Positions 46,076-55,706 are shown, numbered from the stretch's first letter. The stretch: DNA of 64,000 bases from Acidobacteriota bacterium (GCA_021780315.1 JAJXYY010000033.1:281487-345486); one strand, 5' to 3'. Numbers and translations are program-made. The notes: generated from the sequence alone by a model not told the origin.

Positions 46076-48076
46076 ATGTCGCACCGCTTCGAAGATAAAC
46101 AAGTGGACCGGGATTGGCTCAATACCAACTTTCCCTGCATGATGGCCTGCCCCGCCCATACCAACGCAGGTCGCTACGTCGAACTCATCGCCGAAGGCAA
46201 CTTCGAAGAGGCCTACCGCTACGCCCGCGAGCCCAATCCCATGGCCAGCATCTGCGGCCGCGTCTGCGCCCATCCCTGCGAGACCGCCTGCCGCCGCGGT
46301 GAAATCGACAAACCCATCGCCATCCGCGCACTCAAGCGCTTCCTCACCGAACGCCACGGCCCCGAGTCCCGCAACCCCGTCGACGTCAACGCAGGCCGCC
46401 GCCAGCCCCAACTCCCCTATCGCATCGCCATCGTCGGCGCCGGCCCCGTCGGCCTCTCCGCCGCACACGACCTCGCCCTCATGGGCTACTCCGTCACCCT
46501 CTTCGAAGCCTCCCAGGTCGCCGGTGGCATGCTCTATCTCGGCCTGCCCGAGTACCGACTCCCCCGCGACGTCGTCGAAGCCCAGGTCCGCGAGATCCTC
46601 GCCACCGGAAACATCGACCTCAAACTCAATCAAGCCGCAGGACGTGACTTCACCATCGCCGACCTCCGCCGCGACTTCGACGCCACCCTTATCGCCGTCG
46701 GAGCCCACCGCAGCCGCGACCTCACCATCCCCGGCGTAGACCTCGATGGCGTCTACAAAGGCATCGACTTCCTCCTCAACGTCAACCTCGGCTTCCGCTT
46801 CACCATCGGCAAAAAAGTCCTCGTCATCGGCGGCGGCAACGTCGCCATGGACGTCGCCCGCTCCGCCGCACGCGAGGTCCTCCGCCAGCACGTCGGCGGA
46901 GTCGAAAATATCGAGCCCTCCGCCGAAAGCCTCAACGCCGTCTCCACCCGCGAGATGATGGACGTCACCCTCTCCGCGCTACGCCTCGGCGCCAAGGAAG
47001 TCCACCTCGTCTGCCTCGAAAACCGCGTCGAAATGCCCGCCGCACTCGAAGAGATCGAAGAGGCAGAAGGCGAAGGCATCGTCATCCACGCCGGCTTCGG
47101 CCCTAAGCGCATCATCGGCAAAGACGGCCACGTCACCGGCCTCGAAACCCTCAAGACCAAATCCGTCTTCGACGAAAACCGCCGCTTCAACCCCACCTTC
47201 TTCGACAACTCCGAGTCTGTCCTCGACTGCGACACCATCATCATGGCCATCGGCCAGGCCGCCAAGCTCGACTTCATCACCCCCGACGACGGCGTCGAGA
47301 TCTCCCCGCGCGGCTTCATCGCCGTCAACCCCGAAACCCTCATGACCACCGCGCCAGGCGTCTTTGCTGGTGGCGACTGCGTCTTTGGCCCTCGCCTCAT
47401 CATCGATAGTGTCGCCGACGGCAAGCGCGCCGCAGTCGGCATCGACGAGTTCCTCCGCGGCACCAAACACCCCGACCCCATCATCGAAGTCCAGATCATG
47501 GACCGCTACAAGATGCCGCTCAACCTGCTCGACATCGATCGTCAGCCCATCCCCATGCTCCCCCTCAACCGCCGCACCGGCATGACCGAAGTCGAAGTCG
47601 GATACGACGACGCCACCGCCATGGCCGAGGCCCAGCGCTGCCTCCACTGCTGGGTCAACACCGTCTTCGAAGGCTCCCACGAAGACGGCACCCTCTGCAT
47701 CCTGTGCGGGGGATGCGTCGACGTCTGTCCCGAAAACTGCCTCCAGCTCGTCTCCGTCGACCGCATCGACTTCGACGCCGAGACCACCGCACAGCTCACC
47801 ACCGCGCGCGAAATCCTCGGCTTCGAACTCGACGACATCCAGCCCGACGAACTCGGCACCCTCTCCGGCTCCGTCATGCTCAAGGACGAAACCCGCTGCA
47901 TCCGCTGCGGCCTCTGCGCCGCACGCTGCCCCGCAGGAACCATCTCCATGGAGTCCTTCCAGATGCTCTCCCCGGAACCCACTGGGCTGATCTCGATCGA
48001 GGCCATCGACCGATCCTTCCGTCCCCGACCCCGACCCAATACCAGCACCCCTGCTCCAGCACCCGTCACCGCCTGA
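46076..48076 (+). CDS. GltD-like FAD/NAD(P) oxidoreductase with N- and C-terminal iron-sulfur segments
   Basis: A 666-residue protein. The N terminus is the glutamate-synthase small-subunit-type Fe-S domain (FPCMMACPAHTN and CGRVCAHPCETACRRG, residues ~16-80). The flavoprotein core follows with IAIVGAGPVGLSAAHDL (FAD) and VLVIGGGNVAMDVARSA (NAD(P)H), ending in APGVFAGGDCVFG. The last ~150 residues hold a bacterial ferredoxin-like part with GTLCILCGGCVDVCPENC and CIRCGLCAARCPAGT, enough for two [4Fe-4S] clusters. It lacks any signal peptide, so it works in the cytoplasm. Placed directly ahead of Rieske/cytochrome b genes, it is a candidate NAD(P)H-to-quinone (or reverse) electron input module. 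Confidence 0.85.
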   Translation: MSHRFEDKQVDRDWLNTNFPCMMACPAHTNAGRYVELIAEGNFEEAYRYAREPNPMASICGRVCAHPCETACRRGEIDKPIAIRALKRFLTERHGPESRNPVDVNAGRRQPQLPYRIAIVGAGPVGLSAAHDLALMGYSVTLFEASQVAGGMLYLGLPEYRLPRDVVEAQVREILATGNIDLKLNQAAGRDFTIADLRRDFDATLIAVGAHRSRDLTIPGVDLDGVYKGIDFLLNVNLGFRFTIGKKVLVIGGGNVAMDVARSAAREVLRQHVGGVENIEPSAESLNAVSTREMMDVTLSALRLGAKEVHLVCLENRVEMPAALEEIEEAEGEGIVIHAGFGPKRIIGKDGHVTGLETLKTKSVFDENRRFNPTFFDNSESVLDCDTIIMAIGQAAKLDFITPDDGVEISPRGFIAVNPETLMTTAPGVFAGGDCVFGPRLIIDSVADGKRAAVGIDEFLRGTKHPDPIIEVQIMDRYKMPLNLLDIDRQPIPMLPLNRRTGMTEVEVGYDDATAMAEAQRCLHCWVNTVFEGSHEDGTLCILCGGCVDVCPENCLQLVSVDRIDFDAETTAQLTTAREILGFELDDIQPDELGTLSGSVMLKDETRCIRCGLCAARCPAGTISMESFQMLSPEPTGLISIEAIDRSFRPRPRPNTSTPAPAPVTA

Positions 48077-48084
48077 GGTCATTC

Positions 48085-48576
48085 ATGTCCAGCCAGAAGC
48101 CAACCGTACTCCCATCACCACCCATCGAGATCGACCGCCGCGCCTTCTTCGCCAAGATAGGTCTCGGCTCCCTCGGCATCGCCGCCGTCGGCACCGCAGG
48201 CTTCGCCTACCAGTTCCTCTCCCCCAACGTCCTCTACGAGCCCTCGCCCATCATCAACGTCGGTAAACCGGAAAACTTCGCCGTAGACTCCGTCACCCTC
48301 GATGCCAACGCAGGCATCTACCTCGTCCGCGCAGCCGAGGGCTTCTTCGCCCTCAACGCCATCTGCACCCACCTCGGCTGCCTTACCGCATGGAACCAGG
48401 AACTCGGCATCATCGCCTGCCCCTGCCACGGCAGCAAATTCAAACGCGACGGAGAAAAAATCGAGGGCCCCGCTCCCAAACCGTTGCCCTGGCTCAAAAC
48501 CTGGGTCAGCGACGAAGGCGATCTCATGGTCGATCGCTCTACCGACATCCACCCCATGCAGTACCTAAGAATTTGA
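48085..48576 (+). CDS. Rieske [2Fe-2S] protein
   Basis: A 163-residue protein starting at the ATG at 48085, eight bases after the preceding stop. [24 protein letters not shown] is a twin-arginine-like membrane anchor (split here as RR followed by a hydrophobic helix, residues ~14-36). The cluster ligands are CTHLGC and CPCHGSKF, the standard C-x-H/C-x2-H pair including the disulfide cysteines. It forms the high-potential arm of a cytochrome bc-type complex with the two downstream genes. The C-terminal [12 protein letters not shown] is typical of b6f/bc-like Rieske proteins. Confidence 0.93.
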   Translation: MSSQKPTVLPSPPIEIDRRAFFAKIGLGSLGIAAVGTAGFAYQFLSPNVLYEPSPIINVGKPENFAVDSVTLDANAGIYLVRAAEGFFALNAICTHLGCLTAWNQELGIIACPCHGSKFKRDGEKIEGPAPKPLPWLKTWVSDEGDLMVDRSTDIHPMQYLRI

Positions 48577-48586
48577 GGCCCAGACT

Positions 48587-49375
48587 ATGCCCGGAAAAAT
48601 AGAAAAACTCGTGCAGCAAATCCAGCAAAACCGGGTGTACCGCTCCGTCTTCCGTAGCGGTACCGGGAACAGTCCGCTGCATCGCGCCCTCGCCATCCAG
48701 CAGAACCTCTTCCTCCACCTCTTCTCCACCAAAGTCCGCACCAGAATGCTGAAGTTCAGCTCCACCTGGTACCTCGGAACCCTCACCCTCGGGACCTTCC
48801 TCATCCTCATCACCACCGGCATCCTGCTCATGCTCTACTACCACCCCTCCGTCCCCCAGGCCTACGCCGACATGAAGGACCTCCAGTTCGTCGTCTCCTC
48901 CGGACTCTTCCTCCGCAACCTCCATCGCTGGTCCGCTCAGGCTATGGTCTTCCTCGTCTTCGCCCACATGTTCAAAGTCTTCTATCGCGGAGCCTACCGT
49001 GCTCCACGCGAGTTCAACTGGGTCATCGGTATCATCCTCCTGCTCGTCACCCTGCTCCTCAGCTACACGGGTTACCTGCTCCCCTGGGATCAACTCGCCT
49101 ACTGGGCCATCACCGTCGGCTCCAACATCTCCTCCGCCGTCCCCCTCATCGGCAGCAAGATTCACTTCCTGCTGCTCGGCGGGAATCAAGTCAACGCCAA
49201 CGCGCTCCTACGCTTCTACGTCCTCCACTGCGTCATCCTGCCCCTCACCGCCATGCTCTTCGTCGCCATCCACTTCTGGCGTATCCGCAAAGACGGTGGA
49301 CTCTACGTCCAGCAAAGTGAACCCAGAGTCCCAGCTCCACCCCTCGAAGCATTGCCTGCCAAGGAGGCAAAATGA
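48587..49375 (+). CDS. Cytochrome b, N-terminal (b6-type) subunit
   Basis: A 262-residue, four-helix subunit binding both b haems. Helix B has H-x13-H in [16 protein letters not shown]. Helix D has H-x14-H in [17 protein letters not shown]; the 14-residue spacing is that of cytochrome b6 rather than mitochondrial cytochrome b. The cysteine that holds haem c_i in plant b6 is not present in the first helix ([15 protein letters not shown]). The Qo-site stretch [12 protein letters not shown] is intact. Its stop overlaps the subunit IV start (ATGA). Confidence 0.93.
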   Translation: MPGKIEKLVQQIQQNRVYRSVFRSGTGNSPLHRALAIQQNLFLHLFSTKVRTRMLKFSSTWYLGTLTLGTFLILITTGILLMLYYHPSVPQAYADMKDLQFVVSSGLFLRNLHRWSAQAMVFLVFAHMFKVFYRGAYRAPREFNWVIGIILLLVTLLLSYTGYLLPWDQLAYWAITVGSNISSAVPLIGSKIHFLLLGGNQVNANALLRFYVLHCVILPLTAMLFVAIHFWRIRKDGGLYVQQSEPRVPAPPLEALPAKEAK

Positions 49376-50076
49376 CTAACCCCAAAGACTTCGTCGCCGG
49401 CGTAGACTCCGATCAACGTCGCTCGCCAACCCGCGTCGTCTTCGTCACCCGCCGCACCTCCGCTCAGGTCAAAGTCACCCACGAAGATCAGATCCAGACC
49501 TACCCCGATGTGCTCTTCCGCGTCGTCCTCGCCGTCGAACTCCTCGCCATCGTCCTCGTCGCCTTCTCCCTGCTCTTCAACGCGCCACTCGAAGGCATCG
49601 CCGATCCCTCCCATACCCCCAACCCAGCCAAAGCGCCCTGGTACTTCCTCGGACTGCAGGAGCTGCTCCACTACTTCCCGCCCGTCGTCGCTGGCGTGCT
49701 CGTCCCTACACTCCTCATCGTCTCGCTCGTCATCATCCCCTACTTCAACATCAACATTGAAGCCGATGGAGTCTTCCTCCACCACCGCCAGCAACGCGTT
49801 CGTATCGCCTACCTCATCTCCGGCGGCCTCATCGTCTTCCTCATGATCTTCAAGGTCTACGTCGCCGTCGTACCTACCCTCATCGTCGCGCTGGCACTCG
49901 TCGTCGCCGCCAACAGCAACCCTGGACCACCCCACAACTTCGCCCACTACCTCGCTGCCCGACCCCTCGCCTGGTGGGTCATGACCTGGTTTCTCTTTGA
50001 ACTCATCGTGCTCACCGCTGTGGGCACCTTCTTCCGCGGCCCCGGTTGGTCGTGGGTACTGCCCTGGAGGAGCTAA
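49372..50076 (+). CDS. Cytochrome b, C-terminal subunit (PetD/subunit IV-like)
   Basis: A 234-residue membrane protein that completes the split cytochrome b. Hydrophobic helices occur at about 50-70, 103-123, 145-185 and 205-222. The Qo-site motif is [16 protein letters not shown], so the usual PEWY is APWY; the canonical glutamate is missing. After the normal ~three-helix module, extra helices ([37 protein letters not shown]) extend it beyond plant subunit IV. The preceding gene overlaps by four bases, and the cytochrome c gene follows without a gap. Confidence 0.88.
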   Translation: MTNPKDFVAGVDSDQRRSPTRVVFVTRRTSAQVKVTHEDQIQTYPDVLFRVVLAVELLAIVLVAFSLLFNAPLEGIADPSHTPNPAKAPWYFLGLQELLHYFPPVVAGVLVPTLLIVSLVIIPYFNINIEADGVFLHHRQQRVRIAYLISGGLIVFLMIFKVYVAVVPTLIVALALVVAANSNPGPPHNFAHYLAARPLAWWVMTWFLFELIVLTAVGTFFRGPGWSWVLPWRS

Positions 50077-52131
50077 GTGCAAACCCTTAAGAAATACCTC
50101 GTCACAGCCTGGCAAACACTGTTTGGCGGTCCCATCCGAGCCTTCGGAGTCGTCAGCGTCATCCTCATGCTCGCCCTCGCCATCGCACCCGCCAAAGACC
50201 ACTTCAGCCAGTGGCACGGATACCAGCGCGGATACCTCAAGCTCATCGCAGACCGCAGCGATGCCCTCAGCCTCCGTCGCCGTGTCATCCCCGGCCTCCA
50301 CCAGATATGGCTCCCCGAACTCGGCGTCGTCGATCGCTGCACCACCTGCCATGAAGGCCTCAAGGAAGCCACCCTCGCCGACGTCCCCTACCAGCCCTTC
50401 CGCAAACATCCCGCCATCCCCCACTCGCTCGAAAACTACGGCTGCGTCACCTGCCATCGTGGCCAGGGTCCAGCCACCACCGTCATCGAGGCCCACCACA
50501 GCGACCGCGCCGGCGAAGACCCCATCCTCCCTGCACGCTACATCCAGTCCGGATGCGGCCAGTGCCACCAGAACTCCCTCACCGGAACCCCACAGCTCAA
50601 CCGCGGTCGCGATACCCTCGCCAGCTACGGCTGCGTCCGCTGCCACGCCGTCAACCTTCCCGGCGGAGCCACCATCACCCCCACCGACAATCCACCCTCC
50701 CTCGTCCACCTCGCCGACAAAACCACCCGCGAGTGGGTCTTCAGTTGGATCAAGGACCCGCAGGCCTACGCCGCCTCCGCAACCATGCCCAACTACAAAC
50801 TCAGCGACGCCGATGCCAGCGACATCTCCGCCTTCCTCATCAGCAGCAGCACCCCCAACCCCGGTGACACCGCAACTCTCGTCACCGCCTCCGCCAAGCC
50901 CATCGATCCCTCAGCCGGTGCCAGCCTCTACGGTGAATCCTTCTGCGCCACCTGCCACGCCGTCACCAACGCCGCCGGAAACCTCGTCGGCGGCAACATA
51001 GGCCCCGAACTCACCCGCATCGGCAACAAGGCCAAGCCAGAGTGGCTGCAGGCATGGCTCAACGACCCACGCTCCTACGACCCTGCGTCGCCCATGCCGC
51101 ACTATCGCTTCACCCCCCAGCAGGTCGCTACCCTCAGCCAGTTCCTCCTCGCCAAATCAGACTCCGACTTCGGCGCCAACGTCCACCTCGATCCCGCAAC
51201 CCCGGCCCAGATCACCCACGGCAGAAAACTCGTCGCAGAACTCGGCTGCGCAGCCTGCCACCAGATCAACGGCGTCAACAAGCCCCAGAACTACGCCCCC
51301 GACCTCAGCCGCATCGGCAGCAAACCCCTTACCCAACTCGTCTTCCTCCCCGGCATGGACCAGACCCTGTCCACCTACATCTCGGCCAAAATCAAACAGC
51401 CCCGCGCCTTTGGTCCCGGTCTCAAGATGCCGCAGTTCACCCTCTCCAACGCGCAGAACGACGCTCTCACCACCGCGCTGCTCTCGCTCTCCGATCGTAG
51501 CCACGCCCTCCCCGCCAAGCTGCGCGTCACCGCCGTCCCAGACACCACCTACCAGCCCGCCGGACACGCCGGCAAACTCATGACCGAACTCGCCTGCTTC
51601 AGTTGCCACCGCATCAACGGACGCGGCAGCGACCTCGCTCCCGACCTCACCTGGGAGGGCAGCGCAGTCCAGCGACAGTGGCTCGACAGCTTCCTCAAAA
51701 ACCCCAACACCCTCCGGCCCGCGCTCATCCGGCGCATGCCACGCTTCAACCTCTCCGACGCCGACCGCAAAGAGCTCACCGACTACATCATGGTGGCCTA
51801 CCAGTCGCCCACCATCGACCCCGACACCGCCCCCTCAGCCACCAACCCACCCGCCACCGTCGAACACGGACGCCAGCTCTTCTACTCCAAATACGCCTGC
51901 CAGTCCTGCCACATCGCCGATGTGAAAACTGACAAAGGCTATATCGGACCCACCCTCACCCAGGTCGGCTCACGTCTCACCCCAGCCTGGATCTACGCCT
52001 GGCTCAAAAACCCACAAGCCCTACGGACCGGAACCCTCGAACCAAACCAGAACATCGGCGACGACGATGCCCGCGCCCTCACCGCCTTCCTCATGACCCT
52101 CAAGTCCTCCGGCAAACAGGAGAAAAAATAA
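50077..52131 (+). CDS. Membrane-anchored octahaem c-type cytochrome
   Basis: A 684-residue protein with an N-terminal membrane anchor (AFGVVSVILMLALAIAPA, ~24-41) and eight CXXCH motifs: CTTCH, CVTCH, CGQCH, CVRCH, CATCH, CAACH, CFSCH and CQSCH. The later motifs are each followed by about 80-100 residues with a methionine ligand region (TMPNYKLSD, PMPHYRFT, KMPQFTLS, RMPRFNLS), so it looks like tandem mono-haem cytochrome c domains after a multihaem head. It would receive electrons from the Rieske/b module and pass them to a periplasmic acceptor. The GTG start follows the previous stop directly, behind GGAGGAG. Confidence 0.92.
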   Translation: MQTLKKYLVTAWQTLFGGPIRAFGVVSVILMLALAIAPAKDHFSQWHGYQRGYLKLIADRSDALSLRRRVIPGLHQIWLPELGVVDRCTTCHEGLKEATLADVPYQPFRKHPAIPHSLENYGCVTCHRGQGPATTVIEAHHSDRAGEDPILPARYIQSGCGQCHQNSLTGTPQLNRGRDTLASYGCVRCHAVNLPGGATITPTDNPPSLVHLADKTTREWVFSWIKDPQAYAASATMPNYKLSDADASDISAFLISSSTPNPGDTATLVTASAKPIDPSAGASLYGESFCATCHAVTNAAGNLVGGNIGPELTRIGNKAKPEWLQAWLNDPRSYDPASPMPHYRFTPQQVATLSQFLLAKSDSDFGANVHLDPATPAQITHGRKLVAELGCAACHQINGVNKPQNYAPDLSRIGSKPLTQLVFLPGMDQTLSTYISAKIKQPRAFGPGLKMPQFTLSNAQNDALTTALLSLSDRSHALPAKLRVTAVPDTTYQPAGHAGKLMTELACFSCHRINGRGSDLAPDLTWEGSAVQRQWLDSFLKNPNTLRPALIRRMPRFNLSDADRKELTDYIMVAYQSPTIDPDTAPSATNPPATVEHGRQLFYSKYACQSCHIADVKTDKGYIGPTLTQVGSRLTPAWIYAWLKNPQALRTGTLEPNQNIGDDDARALTAFLMTLKSSGKQEKK

Positions 52132-52862
52132 TGTCCCAGCGATCGATCACCGGCGCAATGCTGTTGGTACTGGCCGCAGCCGCAGGATGCAAACACCAGC
52201 CCGCCACCGCCTCTGCCGCTAAGCCCACCGCCACCGGCGCAGCTATCGTCGAGTCCAGCGGCGGCAAGCAACTCGGCCCCACCGGCACCACCCTCAAAGA
52301 CCCCATCATCGTGCAGGTCAACGACGACCAGGGCACCGCACTCCCCGGCGCACTCGTCCAGTTCCACGGCCCCGCAGGCGTCCACTTCGAGCCCGCAGAG
52401 CAGATCACAGACTCCTCCGGACAAGCCACCGCCACCGTCACCCTCGGCACCATCGCCGGTCGCTACCAGCTCACCGCCACCACCCCCGGCAAGTCCCAGC
52501 CAGCAACCGTCCAACTCACCGAGATCGCACTCGGCTACCAGCAGCAACTCGGCTTCGTCCTCGCCGACAAGTACTGCAACCGCTGCCACGATCCCGAGTC
52601 CTCCGCCGAACGCGTCTCCAACTACGACAACCTCGAAGTCAAACCCCACCCCTTCACCGAAGGAGATACCTACAACAAGATGAGCGACGCCGACCTGCTG
52701 GCCATCACCCAGCACGGAGGCCCCGCACTCAACCGTTCGGCCCTCATGCCGCCCTACGCCAACACCCTCAGTCCGTCCGACCTGCAAGCCATCCTTGCCT
52801 TCATCCGCGTCGTCTCGGATCCACCCTACCGCCCAGCAGGAACCGTATATGCGCAAAAATAA
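52131..52862 (+). CDS. Lipoprotein with Ig-like domain and a mono-haem cytochrome c domain
   Basis: A 243-residue protein with a lipobox (LVLAAAAGC, Cys at ~20). An Ig-like/Big-1-type beta domain covers ~35-130 (DPIIVQVNDDQGTALPGALVQFHG, GQATATVTLGTIAGRYQL). The last ~100 residues contain one CXXCH (KYCNRCHDPES) and a short cytochrome-like tail ending LSPSDLQAILAFIRVV. The ATG shares one base with the previous stop (TAATG). It is probably an outer- or inner-membrane-attached electron relay of the same respiratory chain. An Ig-haem pairing of this kind is uncommon. Confidence 0.8.
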   Translation: MSQRSITGAMLLVLAAAAGCKHQPATASAAKPTATGAAIVESSGGKQLGPTGTTLKDPIIVQVNDDQGTALPGALVQFHGPAGVHFEPAEQITDSSGQATATVTLGTIAGRYQLTATTPGKSQPATVQLTEIALGYQQQLGFVLADKYCNRCHDPESSAERVSNYDNLEVKPHPFTEGDTYNKMSDADLLAITQHGGPALNRSALMPPYANTLSPSDLQAILAFIRVVSDPPYRPAGTVYAQK

Positions 52863-54309
52863 TTCGCTCGCCGCTACCATCGCTTGCTCCCTCGTTCTCA
52901 CCTGCTCCATCGCCACCAGCGCCGCCGCCCAGGTCGTCCCGCCGGAGGAGATCCGCGACCCCGATCTTCGCACCCTCCAGCAAGGCTCCATGAGTCAGCT
53001 CAAAATCGTCGCCCTCAACATCGCCACCACCCGCTTCGACTTCCCCTTCTACTGCAGCCGCAAACTCGACATCGACCGCAAAATTCAGCAGCGCAGCGAC
53101 CAGCACTCCATCCGCTTCGAGCACTTTGAAGGAGCCGTCGTCGTCGCCATCAGCGGCAACTACTACGCCGCCTACTCCGCCGAGAAGTTCAGCGAAGGCC
53201 AGCGCGCCCGCCAGACCTTCCTCCGCGTCGTCCTCCCCATCATCAAAGACTCCGTGCCCGCACTCGAACGCACCCCCCAGGTCCAGGGCTACGCCATCGA
53301 AGTCTCCCACCACGTCATCAGCCGCTCCCTCGGCCTGCCCGTCGAGCACGCCGAAAACCTCATGATCTACCTCCCCCGCAGCGCCGCCATCAAGCTCGTC
53401 AACGCCAAAAATGAGCAAGCCCAGCAAGCCGCTCTGCTCGAATCCAGAATCTTCCTCAACGCCAATCCCATCAGCATCTGGCTCGACGACGACATCCACC
53501 CCAACGCCAGCCCCACCCGATCCGACCCCAACGCCCGCCCCGAACCCGCAACCCTCATGCCCATCTCCACCGCGCCCAGTCGCCTCAGCCTCACCACCAC
53601 TACCGACACCGCCCCCCCACTCCAGCAAACCATCACCGCCGAAACCACCCCTCCCACAATCCCAACCCCAGCACAGCCGCTGCCCCAGCCCCTGCCCCAG
53701 ACAGCAACCCTCGTCGCCGCAGCCACCCCCCCCCCCACTCCAGCAGCAGCCCCGGCAGCCGCACCCGCCACCGCGCCACTGCCAACCCCTGCCGCCACCG
53801 CAGTCCACAGCGCCACCCCCCAGGCCCTCGCAGCCCTACAGTCCTCCATCCAGGGCACCAGCAACCACATGCTCAAAGACCTGGAGCCAGCCGCCCACTT
53901 CACCGGCTACGCACCGCCCGCCTTCATCGCCTTCCGCAACCAGGCCTACCTCGAGCTATCCCTCAACACCCCGCTCGCGGAACCCGGCAACACCTCCCGA
54001 TACAAACTCGCCGCGCTCGCCTTCGACGATCACATCTCCCCCCTCATCCGCCGCGTCCTCACCTACTTCCCCGGCGAACAGCAGTTCGATGGCATCAGCT
54101 TCAGCACCACCATCCACACTCCCGCCAAACCCGGCACCCCCACCCCAAAACCACTCTCCGTCGAGTTCTTCCTCCCCCTCACCGCCCTCCACTGCTACGA
54201 GGCATACGACTGCACCGGACAGCAACTACTCGACGCCGGCATCGTCCTCGTCAACGGAGAACGCGTAGGTATCAACCTCCAACTCGCCGAAGCCACCAGT
54301 CGCCCCTGA
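52849..54309 (+). CDS. Exported protein of unknown function, Pro/Thr-rich linker
   Basis: From the ATG at 52849, which overlaps the preceding stop by 14 bases, the protein has 486 residues with a signal peptide (ATIACSLVLTCSIATSAAAQ). The N-terminal half (~30-215) is a mixed alpha/beta domain with FPFYCSRKLDID, SIRFEHFEGAVVVAISGNYY and HVISRSLGL. A Pro/Ala/Thr-rich stretch (~230-345) forms a flexible linker. The C-terminal ~140 residues form a second domain with AFDDHISPLIRRVLTYFPGEQQF and VEFFLPLTALHCYEAYDC. No haem or metal motif is visible. Membership of the respiratory operon is the only functional hint; I do not recognise the family. Confidence 0.72.
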   Translation: MRKNNSLAATIACSLVLTCSIATSAAAQVVPPEEIRDPDLRTLQQGSMSQLKIVALNIATTRFDFPFYCSRKLDIDRKIQQRSDQHSIRFEHFEGAVVVAISGNYYAAYSAEKFSEGQRARQTFLRVVLPIIKDSVPALERTPQVQGYAIEVSHHVISRSLGLPVEHAENLMIYLPRSAAIKLVNAKNEQAQQAALLESRIFLNANPISIWLDDDIHPNASPTRSDPNARPEPATLMPISTAPSRLSLTTTTDTAPPLQQTITAETTPPTIPTPAQPLPQPLPQTATLVAAATPPPTPAAAPAAAPATAPLPTPAATAVHSATPQALAALQSSIQGTSNHMLKDLEPAAHFTGYAPPAFIAFRNQAYLELSLNTPLAEPGNTSRYKLAALAFDDHISPLIRRVLTYFPGEQQFDGISFSTTIHTPAKPGTPTPKPLSVEFFLPLTALHCYEAYDCTGQQLLDAGIVLVNGERVGINLQLAEATSRP

Positions 54310-54354
54310 ACCAGCCGCAGAACCACCCGGCGTAGCCAGAACCTCCCCACCACC

Positions 54355-54392
54355 GCGTCCCTGCCCGCAGCCACCACTGCCCGCAGGGACGC
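54355..54392 (+). terminator. Hairpin at the end of the respiratory operon
   Basis: GCGTCCCTGC (54355-54364) pairs with GCAGGGACGC (54383-54392) in a 10-base perfect stem with an 18-base loop. It lies 46 bases after the stop at 54309 and just before the esterase gene. No T-run follows, so Rho-independent activity is uncertain. Confidence 0.4.
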
Positions 54393-54408
54393 AGTGGTAT
54401 AGTTCCCC

Positions 54409-55542
54409 ATGCTGCGCCTCCGCATTGTCCTCTCCCTCAGCCTGCTCGCCGCCCTGCCTGCCGCCCTCACTGCGCAAACCCCCGCCAACCAACCGCCCCG
54501 TCCAACCCCACCCACCCGCGATCCCCACACCCCCGGCTACGTCCCCACCACCGACCTCCCCGACGCCACTCTCCCGCCCCCCACCGCCGACGGCAACTTC
54601 ATCCTCGGCCCCACCCACACGCCCTCACCCGACACCCTCCCCCAACCCGCCATCCCCCACGGCACCATCTCCACCCTCACCCTCTCCTCCGCCGACAGCG
54701 CCTACTACCCCGGCATCGCCCGTGACCCCAACACCTTCGGCACCCCCGACCCCAACGACCCCGCCAGGCTCATCGTCACCACCAGCCACCCCGCCCCCTA
54801 CACCCGCAAAGTCACCGTTTACGTCCCCGCCCAGTACGTCCCCGGCACCGCCGCCCCCTTCCTCATCGGCGCCGACGGCCCCGACCCCCTCCTCTTCGCC
54901 ACCCTCGACAACCTCATCGCCCAGCACAAACTCCCCGTCCTCATCGCCATCTCCATCTCCAACGGCGGCGGCGACGCCCAGGGCTCCGAGCGCGGCCTCG
55001 AATACGACACCATGTCCGGCCACTACGCCGAGTTCGTCGAGCACGAAGTCCTCCCCCGCGTCCAATCCCAACTCCACGTCTCCCTCACCCGCAACCCCGA
55101 CGGACGAGCCACCATGGGCGGCAGCTCCGGAGGCTCCTGCGCACTCATCATGGCCTGGTACCACCCCGAGCTCTACCACCGCGTCCTCACCTACTCCGGA
55201 ACCTTCGTCAACCAGCAATGGCCACCCAACCCCAACACCCCCGGCGGAGCATGGGAGTTCCACCGCGCCCTCATTCCCAACTCCCCCCGCAAACCCATCC
55301 GCCTCTGGATGGAAGTAGGCGACCGCGACCTCCTCAATCCCAACTCCATGCGCGACAACATGCACGACTGGGTCCTCGCCAACGAAAACATGGCCCGCAT
55401 CCTCGCCGCCCGCGGCTACCACTACCAGTTCGTCTTCGCCCGCAACGCCGGCCACACCGACCGCGCCGTCAAACAACAAACCCTGCCCGAAGCCCTCGAA
55501 TACCTCTGGCAAGGCTACCCCCTCACCCCCACCCAACCCTGA
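54409..55542 (+). CDS. Exported esterase (enterochelin esterase/esterase D-like alpha/beta hydrolase)
   Basis: A 377-residue protein with signal peptide (RIVLSLSLLAALPAALTAQ) and a Pro/Thr-rich N-terminal stretch (~24-85). The alpha/beta-hydrolase part has VTVYVPAQYVPGT, LDNLIAQHKLPVLIAISISNG, the nucleophile in TMGGSSGGSCALIMAW (GxSSGG, Ser ~235) and the putative His in FARNAGHTDR. The pattern follows Fes/IroE and feruloyl-esterase-like enzymes; its substrate is open. Codon use is extremely C-rich. It is the last host-like gene before the tRNA. Confidence 0.85.
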   Translation: MLRLRIVLSLSLLAALPAALTAQTPANQPPRPTPPTRDPHTPGYVPTTDLPDATLPPPTADGNFILGPTHTPSPDTLPQPAIPHGTISTLTLSSADSAYYPGIARDPNTFGTPDPNDPARLIVTTSHPAPYTRKVTVYVPAQYVPGTAAPFLIGADGPDPLLFATLDNLIAQHKLPVLIAISISNGGGDAQGSERGLEYDTMSGHYAEFVEHEVLPRVQSQLHVSLTRNPDGRATMGGSSGGSCALIMAWYHPELYHRVLTYSGTFVNQQWPPNPNTPGGAWEFHRALIPNSPRKPIRLWMEVGDRDLLNPNSMRDNMHDWVLANENMARILAARGYHYQFVFARNAGHTDRAVKQQTLPEALEYLWQGYPLTPTQP

Positions 55543-55597
55543 CCACAAAAAATCCAACCCACCCACCACCACACCACAGTCGGTTATCCTTACACAG

Positions 55598-55673
<76 letters not shown>

Positions 55674-55706
55674 CTCATTTCAACAACTTAGAACGTTTTC
55701 ACCTTC

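Noticed and set aside
49303..50709. 468-residue minus-strand open frame opposite the cytochrome b and c genes
   Set aside because: It is an Asp/Glu/Gly-rich shadow; the plus strand shows haem ligands and CXXCH motifs in the right order.
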